Shown piece after piece: positions 33,282 through 44,957 of a stretch of 64,000 nt of DNA. The translations under genes and the position numbers were made by a program. Every line of letters begins with the position of its first letter. Position 1 is the stretch's first letter. Origin of the DNA: Quercus robur (lineage: Eukaryota; Streptophyta; Magnoliopsida; Fagales; Fagaceae); NCBI RefSeq assembly GCF_932294415.1, contig NC_065538.1, positions 51,620,343 through 51,684,342 on the forward strand. The letters are read 5' to 3'. The notes under the pieces were generated by a model, which saw only the letters and a program-made list of their open reading frames with translations, was not told the DNA's origin and made no database searches.

Positions 33282-36200
33282 ATGGGTTGCTCTGGATCTT
33301 CTCAGGCCAAAGCCGATGGTAATACTAAAACTGCTTCTTTTTCTATCTGGGTTTTCTGGGATTTGTTCAAAGTTTTGGTATTACTTGAAGAAAAATGTTT
33401 CTTGAGTTGTACTGTAAAAAATAATAATGTGTGTGCCATTGTTTATTATTATTTTTATGCCTAGTTTAGTTCTTGGTTGTGTGTGTAATGTTAGAATCAC
33501 TGACAATGGTGCATCTTAAGTTTTTTTTTTTTTTTTGTTGCATGTGCTGTAGCTCACAGACAATCTTTTAAGGTCTTTTTGTTTTTTGAGTGACAAAATC
33601 TTGACTTTGTTGTAGTGTATCTGTAATGGGATTTGTTTGTTATATCATAATGTTGTTGTATGCGGCGTGATGATGATGAGGAAGGATAGCAATTGTGAGA
33701 ACTCAGATGTGTTGTTGTTGTTATTGGTGAGATCAAAGATTTCATAGACTGAAAAACAGAATTTCTAAATTGATTTCCTAGATTTGAAACAAAGGGGGAA
33801 GACCTCTTATGAGCCTATTGAGGGAAAGATCTATGTGATTGACGTGCGTCCTCCTCGAAAGAAAAGAAGGGATAGCACTAATCTGTTACAAATCTTGAGA
33901 AATGAACAGAGTATTAAGGGTATAGCATAGGTTTCAATAAATAGAGGCCGAAAGTGCAGTAGACGCTTGAGTCACTGCTTCATTTTTTAACAATGGAAGT
34001 AATGTAGGCATGCAAATTCTGCCATGTTTGTTTGTCAATGTCATGGTTGGAATATTGTTAGTTAGATCATACCAAGCTTGCCTCCTTTTTCTTATGTGAA
34101 ATAGGTGAATGAAAGTTCAACCTTTAAGTAGTAGCAGTAGCATGTGCTTCCCTAGTAGCAGGAAAGGAAGATAGAATTAGTGCGCTACCTTCTCCCCAAG
34201 GCCTCCTCGGTCTTCTTGGACTTGGTTTTTTATTTAATCGGAATGCAGATGAGGTTAAAAAAAGGTAGGGGGGAAGAGGGGGGGGGGGGGTTGTGTTTGC
34301 AAGAATGGATTTTTTGTGAAGTAAGTTTAATCAATGACATTTGTCAACCAACAAGTGTCCTCTGCACTATTTTTGTCAATTTGTTATAATTTAACCACTT
34401 CTCTTTAGCCACTTCCACATGATGAGCAAGAATCACGATTGTGAGAATTAGTTTGATCACACTGTCATTAGGTTTTCGATTCAATTTTTTTTTTGATTCT
34501 TCTTCTTTCCAATTGATTGTGTCTATTTGAGCCACTGCCGGATATGGTACATTATAGGCTGCAAATCTTCGAGTTGCCTGGTGAAGAGGAAAGATAGACT
34601 GGATACACATACCACTAAGTGTGTGTTTGAATGAGCTTATTTCTTTATTAGTTTACTTTGTTTATTTTGCAAAAGTATAGATGTACCTGGAAAAAGATGA
34701 TACTTTAAAAAGCTATACATTTTCTTTTAGGATGCAAATAAGCTCATCCATATGAATGCAAGCAACACACAACTTGATTGCCTTATGTCACTATGAGATA
34801 TATATCTTCTACTAGCTTCCCTAACACTCCATTTGAGTGTGAAGGACAAGCTGTTGATATTTGAAGGATGTTCTCAACTGTGCCATTCTAAGTTATTGGT
34901 ATAAATGCCGTGCACGCCTATTTCCTTCTACCCTTGGTCCCCTTAGGAATGACCAGCTATTTGAATGCTGAGAAAGAAATAGAGGGAATCCTCCAATAGG
35001 CAATAGATGAGTCATAGATCTCCAATATTTGATTATATCCTAAAATAATTCCTATGAACTGTAACCTAAACAATATTTAATGGCACAACTGTGACACAAA
35101 AACCAAAGTTAATGTTGTTGCTGCCACCACTATCACCCCATACAAGATATATCCACTTATCTTTTTAGGTCCTCCTCATCCTCATCATATCTCTCCCCCT
35201 CTCCCATAAACACGCCAAATGCACATATATGCGTTTATGTGTATGTATCAAATTATCCATGTGCTTATGTCTTTCCTAGCTAATTCAATTTATTTGATGG
35301 CGATAACAATACTTTTATATGATCTCAGGGGATTTTAAGAAAATTCAGAAGCCGAAACCTTGGAAGCATACTGAACCAATTACAAGGACTCAACTAATGC
35401 AGATGCGTGATGAATTTTGGGATACCGCTCCACACTATGGTGGCCAGAAAGGTACTCTTTCGATGGGACTTGTGTATGCTCTCAAAGAATGCATGTTGTA
35501 TGTGCATATATTGTTTACGTATTAACTTTATAGTTTTGTCAAATTCTGCTATTCCCATGTTTCAAAATTATTTGGGTATCTAGTAACAACCCTACTCCAG
35601 ACCCTCCGAAAACATGAGTAACTAAAAATTAAGGGCATGAGATAGTACATCTGTTGTATAGTTGGGACAAAAAAAATTTGACTTTTTCTTTTCTTGTTTG
35701 CTTTTGCATCAGTATGATTTAGGTGAAAGTTCCATTTAATGGCCCATGACTTTTTATGCTTCGGGCATATTTGTAGCCCAAGGAAGTAAATATAGCTAGA
35801 GTATTGTTGAAGATTCTATGGCAAGCATCTATGGTAGAGATTGCAATGAAACTCTAGCAGTTATTTTGTTTCTGCTATTCTAGCAGAAGATGCACAAGAA
35901 AAACCTTTACTTCAAGAGATCAGTAATGAGTGATTGCAAAGAGCACATATGAGCCCAACATATTTTTTTACATTATGATTGTTTTGTGGTTCAGCTTATT
36001 ATGTTTTGTAGAATGAAGATTTGGATTAAGTTTGTTGATCTATATAGAATTTGTGCTATATGGTTGTTGACACAAATGGGAGACATATGGACTGTTAATG
36101 GTTATTCAAAATAAATGATACTCTTAGAGAGAATTTTGTTTGACATTGTGCCTATTTGCATCATGATGATATTTCTAGTTTCTGACATTGGCATATAGAT

Positions 36201-38387
36201 GCACTGGGATGGATGCCAACAGTTGTACAATAGTTTATCAGTGTGGTTAACTTGCAAAAGCATGAATAATGATATGAAAAATTGCTGGCTTATCCTGATT
36301 CTCGAGTCCCCTTGTTGGGGCCCATCTTGTCTCTTTATGTTAAGATATTTAATTTGTGAAAGCATACTTAAAGAGTTGCTTTTATTCATATCTGTGATAG
36401 TTACTATGCTTTGTCTCTTCATTCTAGAAGCAAATGTTTAACTAAACTCAGTCCTGCACAGTAAACTGAAAGAGTTCACTGTTCTGGGTATCAGCTGATA
36501 CGAACCATTAGTTTTTACTTAAAGGTCTGCAAGAAGGACACTCGCTTCTTTAAGTTGAAATGTTTGTTACCACATCAGACAGTAAGCATATTGGTGAATT
36601 TCTTCCGGCATATTGAGCATGTTCCCCCTCCTACTGGACCAGAATGGTCCAAAATTCTGTTATAAAGTGTTTGGTAAAAGATGTACCGCAAGAACTTGAT
36701 ATAATATGTTTGATATTACTGATTATGACCAGAATTAGTTTCATTATAACTCTTTCTAGTTTTGAGAATGACATTCATAGAAAGTATGAACCTCTGCATG
36801 AAGTTTTGTATTGACATTCATGGATACCGTTTTAAACATACTTATCATTCATTGCTGTGAAAATGAATTCAGTGTTTTCATATTGTTGGACCTCTCTTAT
36901 ATGTGATAGCATATTGTATTTTGATTACTGTGGTGGCACTTATAGTTGAAGGGGGGAAAAAGGCAGGTTTAAAATATGAGATTGTAAATCAAAAGTTTTC
37001 TTCTCACAGTTATGGGCACTGGGAGTAAACATTATTTAACTGGGACAAAGTACTCTTGGTTCACCAAAACAAGTCTGGATCCTATCAAGTGCATGTCTTC
37101 TGAATATAATCTTCTACAAAACGGTTTCTTTTCATAGCTGCATATTTTATGGTTATTTAATTAGCTTTAGCTGTCTTAGTTCACCAAGCCAAGTGCATAC
37201 ACAACTTGCCCAATCAAGGCTTGTGTCTTATCCCCATATACATTAGTTTTGACATCGAGAGATTGTCTTGATCAGTAGGAGCTTTCCATTCTTTGACACT
37301 AGAGAATAAATGGGTTCTGCCCTTTTAGAAGGTAGTCATTTGCATTTGGTTTCTAGTTCACACATGCACGCACATATTTTATTTTAGTAGTAACCGTGAT
37401 GAAACATGTTCAGTATAATCAGCACTTTGGAGGAAGTTGTGGTAATTGCTAATCAAGCCCATCCTATTAAGTATCATAGTTCAGGTTTAAAGATGGGTTT
37501 TGCTTGCTTTGCCACTTCCTCATACCATCTACTTTTCTCATCTGTCTGTCTACCTGTATTTAATGGTACAGTTTGAGATCAAAACTATATCACTTCTTTT
37601 TTTAATCCAAAGCATGTCATTTTTGCTGTTGACATTGTCATATTTTATCAGTTGTTATTGCTGTATATTCTTGTTTTACTGTTTATGAAGTAAAATGACA
37701 TTCATGTTAAAAAATGTTGTGATATTGTTAATGTCTAAAGTTCATATCAAACATTTGTTTAATTCTTGACCCATATTTTTTATAAAAATCAACTTAAATG
37801 TTGCACTATGATTGCTAAAGCTAAGTTGCATGAAGGTTCTCAAACTATTATATTTTAGTCTGGATGTTTTGCTCCTTTCTACTGTTCTATGTTGTTTATA
37901 GTTATCAACATGATGGTAATGTATATTCTGCTGTAAATGTGTGTATATTTTTCTGTAAACATGTTTTATTGTTATATTTGATGTGCAATCTACACGTACT
38001 GTCTGTTTAGTGTTAAGAGAAGTTGAAGAACTAATCTTTTAGTGTTAAGCGAAGAAAGAAGATATCTGAAATATGAATGTTGTTTTTCTTTCCAGAGATA
38101 TGGGATGCACTTCGAGCAGCTGCTGAAGCAGACTTAACCCTTGCACAAACAATTGTGGAAAGTGCGGGTGTGATCGTTCAGAGTGCTGACTTGACAATCT
38201 GTTATGATGAGAGAGGTCCATCATTTCCTTCCTCCCTCCCCCATATTCCCCTTTCATTTATCTCTCTTCTTTTCTTTCCCTTAAATTATTCAAAATTTTC
38301 TTTCATCCAGCTTACAGAATTTCCATTACAGGTGCAAGATATGAACTACCCAAGTATGTTTTGAGTGAGCCAACCAATTTGATATGA
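33282..38387 (+). CDS. UBTD1/2-like ubiquitin-binding-domain protein (111 residues)
   Basis: Exons 33282-33318, 35329-35451, 38096-38215 and 38332-38387; all introns GT..AG with matching phases; total 336 nt including TGA. Exon 1 encodes MGCSGSSQAKAD. Exon 2 has PKPWKHTEPITRTQLMQMRD and EFWDTAPHYGG; exon 3 has EIWDALRAAAEADLTLAQTI and SADLTICYDERG; exon 4 ends ELPKYVLSEPTNLI. This is the N-terminal ubiquitin-binding domain of UBTD1/UBTD2 (Dc-UbP), proteins that in animals act with UBE2D ubiquitin-conjugating enzymes. The C-terminal ubiquitin-like domain of the animal proteins (about 227 residues) is absent, as is usual in plants. MGCxxS fits N-myristoylation at Gly2 with palmitoylation at Cys3, so membrane attachment is likely (inference). 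The family is clear; the plant role is unknown to me. Confidence 0.92.
33319..35328 (+). other. Intron 1 of the UBTD-like gene (2.0 kb)
   Basis: GT at 33319, AG at 35327-35328. It holds a T run near 33521-33536, a G run (34278-34290) and a foldback element at 34619-34770. No other gene is seen. Confidence 0.85.
34619..34770. mobile_element. Foldback/MITE-like element
   Basis: The left end gtgtgtttgaatgagctta and the reverse complement of the right end (gtgtgttgcttgcattcatatggatgagcttattt, given in part) share gtgtgttt.g and atgagcttattt. The interior is AT-rich. The left flank is TAA but no clear right match was found, so class is uncertain. Confidence 0.45.
35452..38095 (+). other. Intron 2 of the UBTD-like gene (2.6 kb)
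   Basis: GT at 35452, AG at 38094-38095. T-rich, as plant introns are. No recognisable transposon or nested gene. Confidence 0.85.
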
Positions 38388-38964
38388 GAGTTGACAATAG
38401 GGTAAAGAGTACAGTGTTTCATTAAGACTGTAAATTTTGTATATTGATCTCATGGCCCCTAGAGTTCTGAATCTTGATAGTGTTGGATGGGAATTAAGAA
38501 TTCATGTCGCAGCTCCCAAATATTTGGAGTAAAGGATTTTCAAATTGATTATCCTTATAGATCTTCTCTTCATTTATATATCTGTTTTTTCAAAAAATAT
38601 TTTTTTTATTCTCTTTTGATCCAAATATTGTTCTATATTAGGTGAAAATAAGATATCAACTAATTAAAAATAAGAGTTTCTTCTTATGTTGTTTTACTTA
38701 TAAAAAAGAGTTTCTTCTTAATCTTAAGGTATACATAGAGAGAGAGAGTCATGCATTAGCACAATTCCCTCCCCCCATTTTCTGGTAGAACAGCTTTTAA
38801 GCTAGTGTTACAACTTGCAAGCTACTAGTTTCAAGAATGTAAATCGTTAAACAACAATGCTACTGGCACAATTTTTTTAACAATAGGTAACATATTGTGG
38901 TAAGTGGTGCAACATTACTTTTACTAAGATCATCATTTACATCACTCTTATCGTACTTAAGGTG
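38388..38964 (+). other. 3' UTR and downstream of the UBTD-like gene
   Basis: AT-rich sequence after the stop. The poly(A) site cannot be fixed. A short GA run is near 38738-38748. Nothing else seen. Confidence 0.5.
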
Positions 38965-39335
38965 AAAGAAACTTTGTGAAATTCATTTGTTTCAATGGAA
39001 AACTTTGTGAAAATAGTATTTTGCATTTTCGTATATTTAGTAGTATCAGGAAAAAAAATGGTTAAAGGAAAATTATATCTTAACTTCCCTTATTTAGATG
39101 AAGTTGTTTTTTGCTATATTTTTTGGAAAACAACTCTATCTCATATGAAGCTAAATAAGAAAAACAATTCTATTTCAAGTGAAACTAAATAAGGAAAATC
39201 AAAAGATAGTTTTCCAACTCATTTTAAAATTACTACCAAATATAGAAAAATGAGATAATTTTCTAGAAAATTCTTTTTGGGAAAATATTAATTTTTTAAA
39301 AAACGTTAATGTCAAAACAAAAATAGCGACATTCA
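38965..39335. repeat. Dispersed AT-rich repeat, copy 3
   Basis: Shares ordered words (tttcaatggaaaactttgtg, ttaacttcccttattt, gaagctaaataagaaaa, tgttaatgtcaaaac) with 30950-31295 and 31489-31690. It has a small internal duplication of the 'aactaaataag' segment. Probably a decayed non-autonomous element. Confidence 0.55.
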
Positions 39336-39433
39336 AATATCAAAGAGGGCTTGGTAACTTGCTTTTCACTTGAGTGTCGAAGTTGATGTCTAACTTTAGT
39401 AGGTCCAACCCACACAATTTGTGCTCACTATTA

Positions 39434-39849
39434 GGGTCAATTTGGTTGGGAGTGAAAAAGTGAGGCGATAGAAAATAGAAAAGAGGTGAAAAAGTAGAAG
39501 ATAGAAGGGGTTTAGTTCTCTCATGGCATTTAGTTGGGGTGATGGAAAAATGAAGGAATAAAAAACTCTTTTGTTTAATTGAGAAGAAAATGACACAATA
39601 AAAAATGAAGATTGTATAAATTTACTTATATGCCCCTACTATGAAGAAAAAAAAATTATATAAGGAATAAAAATTGAATGTAATATAGGGTTCAAAAAAA
39701 CCAACATTGAATAGAAAACCATTTTGCCCCAAATGGTGGGCTCAAAGAGAAAACTCCTAGGCACCACCATTTTCACTTTCCTCTCCCCCTCTCCAACCAA
39801 ACAAACTTTTCTCTTCTCCCCCACATTTCTCCCCAACTCAACGGGACCC
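39434..39849. mobile_element. MITE, TTA target duplication (Tourist/PIF-like)
   Basis: A 416-bp element with ends gggtcaatttggttgggag and, on the other strand, gggtcccgttgagttggg. TTA flanks it at 39431-39433 and 39850-39852. The interior has no transposase. The end form and TTA duplication fit PIF/Harbinger-type MITEs. Confidence 0.7.
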
Positions 39850-39852
39850 TTA

Positions 39853-41294
39853 GTTTAGTATTTTTCACTTTTCAGAAAAATGAAGTCATTCTAGTGGATT
39901 TGACGTAGTGGATTTTAGGGGGGGATGTGGATCTAAATTCTAAAATGAGCTGGTTCTAGAATCATGGCACTAACTCCACTTTGCCATTACTAATGCCTCT
40001 CTAATTTCCTTACAATAGGCCACCAATTCCTCTTCTTGTATCCTCCAGGGCTCCGCCTAAAGCAGCCTGACCATCCCATATCCTCACTTCGCAAACTCCC
40101 AGTTACAAGGATAATAGCACAGTCAGACAAAATTAGAGCACCACCATCTAGTCTGCTCTCTACATTATTACTTCACTCCGTATGCTTCCTTTTGCCAACA
40201 CCTCATAAGAGTCTCCTTTACATGGATACTTCGAAAACAAGTTCTGTTTCTAAATGTCCAAGTTGATCACACAACTCACAAAGTTGGCAGCCATCACAAG
40301 TTCACAACCATGAACTCCTCCAACCCTTCAGGAGACTATGCCTGCTGTGTGTTTAATCACTTCCAAATCAATGTCGGACTGAGGTTCGAGCATTACATCC
40401 CGTAGCTTGCCCATTAGGCAACAACAATGAAACCGCATACCCATTAGGCAACAACAATGAAACCGCATGTGTGAACCCAGGAAAAGGCTCAAGTGGCATA
40501 GGCCAGGTGTGCAAGTGCGCCATCTGACATGTTGTACCAGTAAGTTCAACCTTGTACGAAAATTTAGCCATAAAGGAGGACATGAACTGATGAAAGTTAA
40601 TAAAGAACACACAAAAAAAAAAGGGTTTAACATCTCACACGCTCCATTCCGACCTATTTGAATCCTAATTTGACATCAAACCCACCCACATTATAAATAA
40701 TTATCCCAATACCAGACCTCTATGCTTTGAACTTGTTCTCTTAACCAAGTCACAGATTATTGTAAGGGGAAAGTGTTGTGAATGTTTAGGCTATACTTAT
40801 ACTAGGGTTTGTAAATATCTGTTGGTGAGTAAATGCTATCAATGACCATTGAGAAATGCAGCCTTCGCCAAATTTTAAATGATCTTTCGCAACAACTGCC
40901 TGATCAAGATTATTAGTGTATTGAACAGAACCAAAAGAATCCAAAAAATTTTATGATAATTACAAAACTTCCACACAGAAAATTTAACTGCTTGAACTCT
41001 GGGAAAAGTGTACACCCCCTCAATATTCTGCTTATATAACTACTCCAGTTTGCAGAGACCTAGTTAACCAATCTAATCATCCACACTCCCAGCTTCAATG
41101 GATGAGGTTTTAACACAATAAAAATTTAGTAGAAATGTGGATTGGTGCAAAACATAACAAGGTCAACATAACCTGCATTCCTACAAGAAAGATGAAATAT
41201 AAATTCCAACTACTTCATGAAAGCTTTGTTCAAACCAAACATTTAAAATTCTAGTAGTCCACCAAGGTTTGATAATTCGTATCTGAGAACTTGA
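39853..41294. other. Intergenic and 3' side of the bL32m gene
   Basis: No gene recognised. It contains a 30-bp direct repeat (ccattaggcaacaacaatga block at 40411 and 40441). The part next to 41295 should include the 3' UTR of the bL32m gene. Confidence 0.55.
40411..40470. repeat. 30-bp tandem duplication
   Basis: ccattaggca acaacaatga followed by aaccgcat occurs at 40411 and 40441 with a 30-bp period and only the last bases differing. Confidence 0.9.
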
Positions 41295-42082
41295 TTATCT
41301 GGATGAATCGTTTTGCTCACCGACACCTTCCCTCTTTCCGCTGCAACAGTAGAAGTGTGGCAGCTTGACCCGACCACAGCTCCTGTGACAGAAAATAGTA
41401 AAGTGTTAGATATACAATAAAGTAAACATAATTTACTCTGCAATTTGTCAATCTAAGTATATATTAACTTTTTAAGTGGCCATCACAAGTGTTGGTCCAA
41501 CACAAGAATGAGGTGGTGAATTTACAAAAAAGCACACATGAAACTTTGACTTTTTAATATGTATGCATGGTTGTTATAGTTGACCTATTGTTTTAGTGAA
41601 TAAACACATAATGGGATGCACTACGCTCTCTTCCCAATAAATTTATTCACAATCACAGTTTCATTTAAGGCTTTCAAGAAAAGACTTAGTTTCAGTTCAT
41701 GTCATTATTATTAATGATCCTTCTCTTTCTTTTGCAAACCCCTGAAGCCCTGCCTATTTATTCTAAAATGTAGCAAAAACCACCCTAATCAAATGCTTTG
41801 TCACCTCACTAACTGCTGATAAAGAACTTAGTCTAGGTGAAAAAAATAATTTATCTGCTCACTTAAAGGCTTCTCATGTTCGAAGACAGTGAACCAAATG
41901 ACGCTAAAAAATGGAACAGAGAAACCAAGAATGTTTCTTAGTTACAGAAAAACAGGACTATATCCAAAGAATTTTGTCATATGAAGATTCATTTATTTGT
42001 CTGAATTCTGAAAAGGCAAACCAATTTTCCAAAGGTGATGCAAACATTTGGCTAATTTCATCATGAATTCAAAGTAAATATG

Positions 42083-42115
<33 letters not shown>

Positions 42116-44083
42116 TGTGAGAGAGAGAGAGGCATATATGAATCCATAAAAAACACGAAAAATATGCTGATATCAGTATCAGCAAAACAAACTTATCAAA
42201 AGAACAGTAATGGAAAAATACTTACAAGCACCGTACAATCACAGGGATAGGTTTTAAAGCCTTTGGCCCATTTCTTATGCCTCTCTTATGGGGAGAAACC
42301 TGCATGGTAGACATTCTTTTAAAATCACTTTTATACAAAAAAAGGCATTGTTTACCCAGAACCTACACACACACGCACACCAACCCCCCCCCTCCCCCCA
42401 AAAAAAAAAAAAAAAAAAAAAAAAAACCCTAGGCTAGCACAAAGTCAAAAAACCTACCAACCTTTATGACCGAAACAGCTGAAGGATAAAATGACATGTC
42501 CAACAGGAAAGCTAGAATCAGATGATCATTAAAAGAGAAAACCATATCAAGAGAGAGATCATTGCTTCCAAGAAAACTGTGATAATCCCTAATGTGTGTG
42601 TGTGTGTAGAGAGAAATGATAAAGCCACACCATAATTATAAACTACATATGTTCCTAATTATAATCGTACATACTATACCACTTTTTTACTACTACACGT
42701 ACAATCTTTTTGATAATTACCAGTACCTCATCGATGTCAAGTAAGACATGTTCATGGACGTGCACAATATTTGAAACTAAAAGAAAGAATCATAGCTCAT
42801 GCATACCTATTTTATCAAGACTAAAGGGCTGAAGGTAACATTTGAATTACATTCTATTTGTACCCTCTGCCAATAACAGTAGATTGGTGAGAAGAGTGTT
42901 GCTCAAAGCATTATCAGTCAGTCTGATGTCTAATCCAAAAGTTATGTATTGGTTTTACCAATATATTGGACACCTTACATCATTGTAGAAACTAAGGCAT
43001 TCACATAATGGGAAAGAAAAAGGGGGGAAAGAGTGACTGAGAGTCAATTACAATGCTCAACCACAAGACAGAAAATCAAAAATCCCTAGCACAAACATTG
43101 CAGCAGTGAAATCTGATTGTCGCCCAAAAATATTGCCAAGAGATTTTATTTAGCAAACATTAAACAGTCTAAAAACAGGAACTTAAGTTTTTAAAAACCA
43201 AAACTTGCCTAAAAACTCGCCATGTGGTGAGGGTCGGAACTTAAAAGTTTTCAAACACCAATACTTGCCTAAACAGTCATTAGACATGATTACCTATGTG
43301 AGCCAACATTTTTTAACATACTGAAATCATATAACAGCACTACATAATACAATTGTTGCAGTTAGGACACCGAAGTGTGAACTGTCAAGTCATACAACAG
43401 CACTACATAACAAAATCGTGGCTCTTAAAACACAAAGAAGTGGATGGGACAGCCAACCGGAAAATGAACCTCCTGACCAATGTTATGGAAAAGGAACTAT
43501 ACCCTGGTTCATAAAAGCTTCTCAAAATCACACCCAGCAATAACAATTCAAAGACTAATAATTCAGAACACAGAAAGTAATCCCAGTTCATAGATTAAAA
43601 AAAAACCCCTCAAGCTTGTTTTTTTTTGGGGGAACAACCCTCAAGCTATTAGTAATGAGCAATATTAGCACGAAACTAGCAATACCCAGAACCCTTAAAC
43701 TTCAATTCTAAAACCCAAAATCCCAAACACAACTGTACTCAACCTAAATTCAAACCAACAAAGCCAGATTGATATATTACTCATTGAAATGAAAATGAAG
43801 TGAGAAGTGAGAAGTGAGAAGGTACCTTCCTCTTGGGGACAGCCATAAGCTCCATAGATCCCCCAAAGGAGAAACTTGGGAACTCAAATCCGAATCCTAT
43901 GTTGTTGTTGTTGTTGTTGTTGTCTGACTCAGGCAAAACGGGCGGTGGAGATGTGAGCTCACGGTGGATGGGAGCATCCAACGGCGGAGGGAGAGCCATA
44001 ACGTGACTCAACCTCCGAACGAGCAACGTGGTGAAACCCACGTTCCCCCAGGTGCCGGCGGTGCTCCTCAGCATCGTCGCCAT
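41295..44083 (-). CDS. Mitochondrial large-subunit ribosomal protein bL32m
   Basis: Exons on the minus strand: 43826-44083, 42226-42299 and 41295-41382; GT..AG introns; 420 nt including TAA, 139 residues. The N-terminal part (MATMLRSTAGTWGNVGF..) is Arg/Ser/Thr-rich without early acidic residues, as in a mitochondrial presequence, followed by a Pro-rich linker with a run of seven Asn. The conserved L32 part starts at AVPKRKVSPHKRGIRNGPKA and includes VIVRCLSCGRVKLPHFYCC, where the C-x2-C and CC pairs fit the L32 zinc ribbon. The protein sits near the peptidyl-transferase side of the large subunit. Start: the ATG at 44083 (AAATGGC context). An ATG at 44074 would also be possible. Plastid L32 is usually plastid-encoded and about 50-60 residues, so a long presequence supports the mitochondrial form. 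Confidence 0.93.
42084..42131. repeat. GT/GA compound microsatellite
   Basis: (GT)n at 42084-42113 followed by (GA)n to about 42131, in intron 2 of the bL32m gene. Confidence 0.95.
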
Positions 44084-44390
44084 TTGCTCCAAGTGCTGTG
44101 CTAGTTAGTGTAAGCCCTTGGTACTGTCGAAGAAGAACGAAGGCTTCCAAGTGTATCATCACATCAATTCGTAACTAATGTCTAATGGGCTATTTATTTT
44201 GGGCCCAAAGAACCTAAAACAATTACAACAACTTTGGTTTTCTTTTAAGTTAAATCACGAGGCCCAATGTTTCTTTGTTTAGCCCCAAAAAGCATTTCCA
44301 TTACATGTGCAAAATATGAAATTGCTAAAAGTATGTTGAGGACTTTTGAGTGAGTTAAACCAATTTGATTCGAGCTGATTTTTTTTCTTT
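44084..44390. promoter_or_regulatory. Promoter/leader side of the bL32m gene
   Basis: The region upstream of the ATG on the minus strand contains repeated GGCCCA/GGGCC words (about 44187-44203, 44251 and 44282 on plus). GGGCCY elements are common in promoters of plant ribosomal-protein genes (site II-like). The transcription start is not determined. Confidence 0.5.
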
Positions 44391-44592
44391 TTCTTTTTCT
44401 TTTTTATAGTTACATTTTTGGGATGGAAGATTTAAACTCTGGATAAATTTTTTGGAAATAAGGTGTTAATCATGCTTTTTTTTTTTTTTTCTTTCTTTTT
44501 CTTTTTCTTTTTTATAGTTCGATTTTTGGGATGGAGGATTTAAATTCTAGATATCTTTATTGGAAATACTAAAGGTGTTAATCAAGCTACAA
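44391..44592 (-). mobile_element. Two head-to-tail SINE family 1 pieces
   Basis: Two similar minus-strand pieces (about 44391-44480 and 44500-44592) each carry an 'aatttaaatcc' or 'gagtttaaatc' B-box-like word, 'tcccaaaaat' and a pyrimidine tail on plus. They may be a dimeric or nested SINE. Confidence 0.5.
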
Positions 44593-44642
44593 TACATTTG
44601 GCAAGAATATATTGCTTCATTGAGATAGTTTTGAATCTTGAT

Positions 44643-44945
44643 ATTTTTTTTCTTTTTTCTTTTTTTGCTAAATGAAATGGGTGAGCGGAGGCGACCATTG
44701 TGGCGGACCCCATGAGCATGACCATTGAGGCACTCACCCACTAGGGAATGTTGGATTGAGATATAACTACTGCTATCTGAGGTGACAACAAACCTCACCC
44801 TAGCCCCACAAGAAGGCTAATACCCTTGGGCTAGCTGCAAGAAGGAATTCTAACATTTGCTCATTGGGGTTCGAATATGGGATCTCAAGCAGCACTGTAT
44901 TCTTGCATTCGCGTCAAGACCACTAGACCACCGTTCTCGATGGTT
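44643..44945 (-). mobile_element. SINE-like element with tRNA-type A and B boxes
   Basis: The minus strand starts with gaacggtggtctagtggtct (A box) and has catattcgaaccccaatg (B box) about 50 bp on, then about 200 bp of unrelated tail ending in an A-rich tract. Flanks gaatcttgatat (44631-44642) and gaatattgatat (44946-44957) give a 12-bp duplication with one mismatch. Confidence 0.65.
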
Positions 44946-44957
44946 GAATATTGATAT

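Noticed and set aside
39960-40350. LINE or RNase H fragment on the minus strand
   Set aside because: Short suggestive words only, with no ordered motif match.
44700-44945. tRNA gene
   Set aside because: A- and B-box words are present but no cloverleaf; the A-rich tail and target duplication indicate a SINE.
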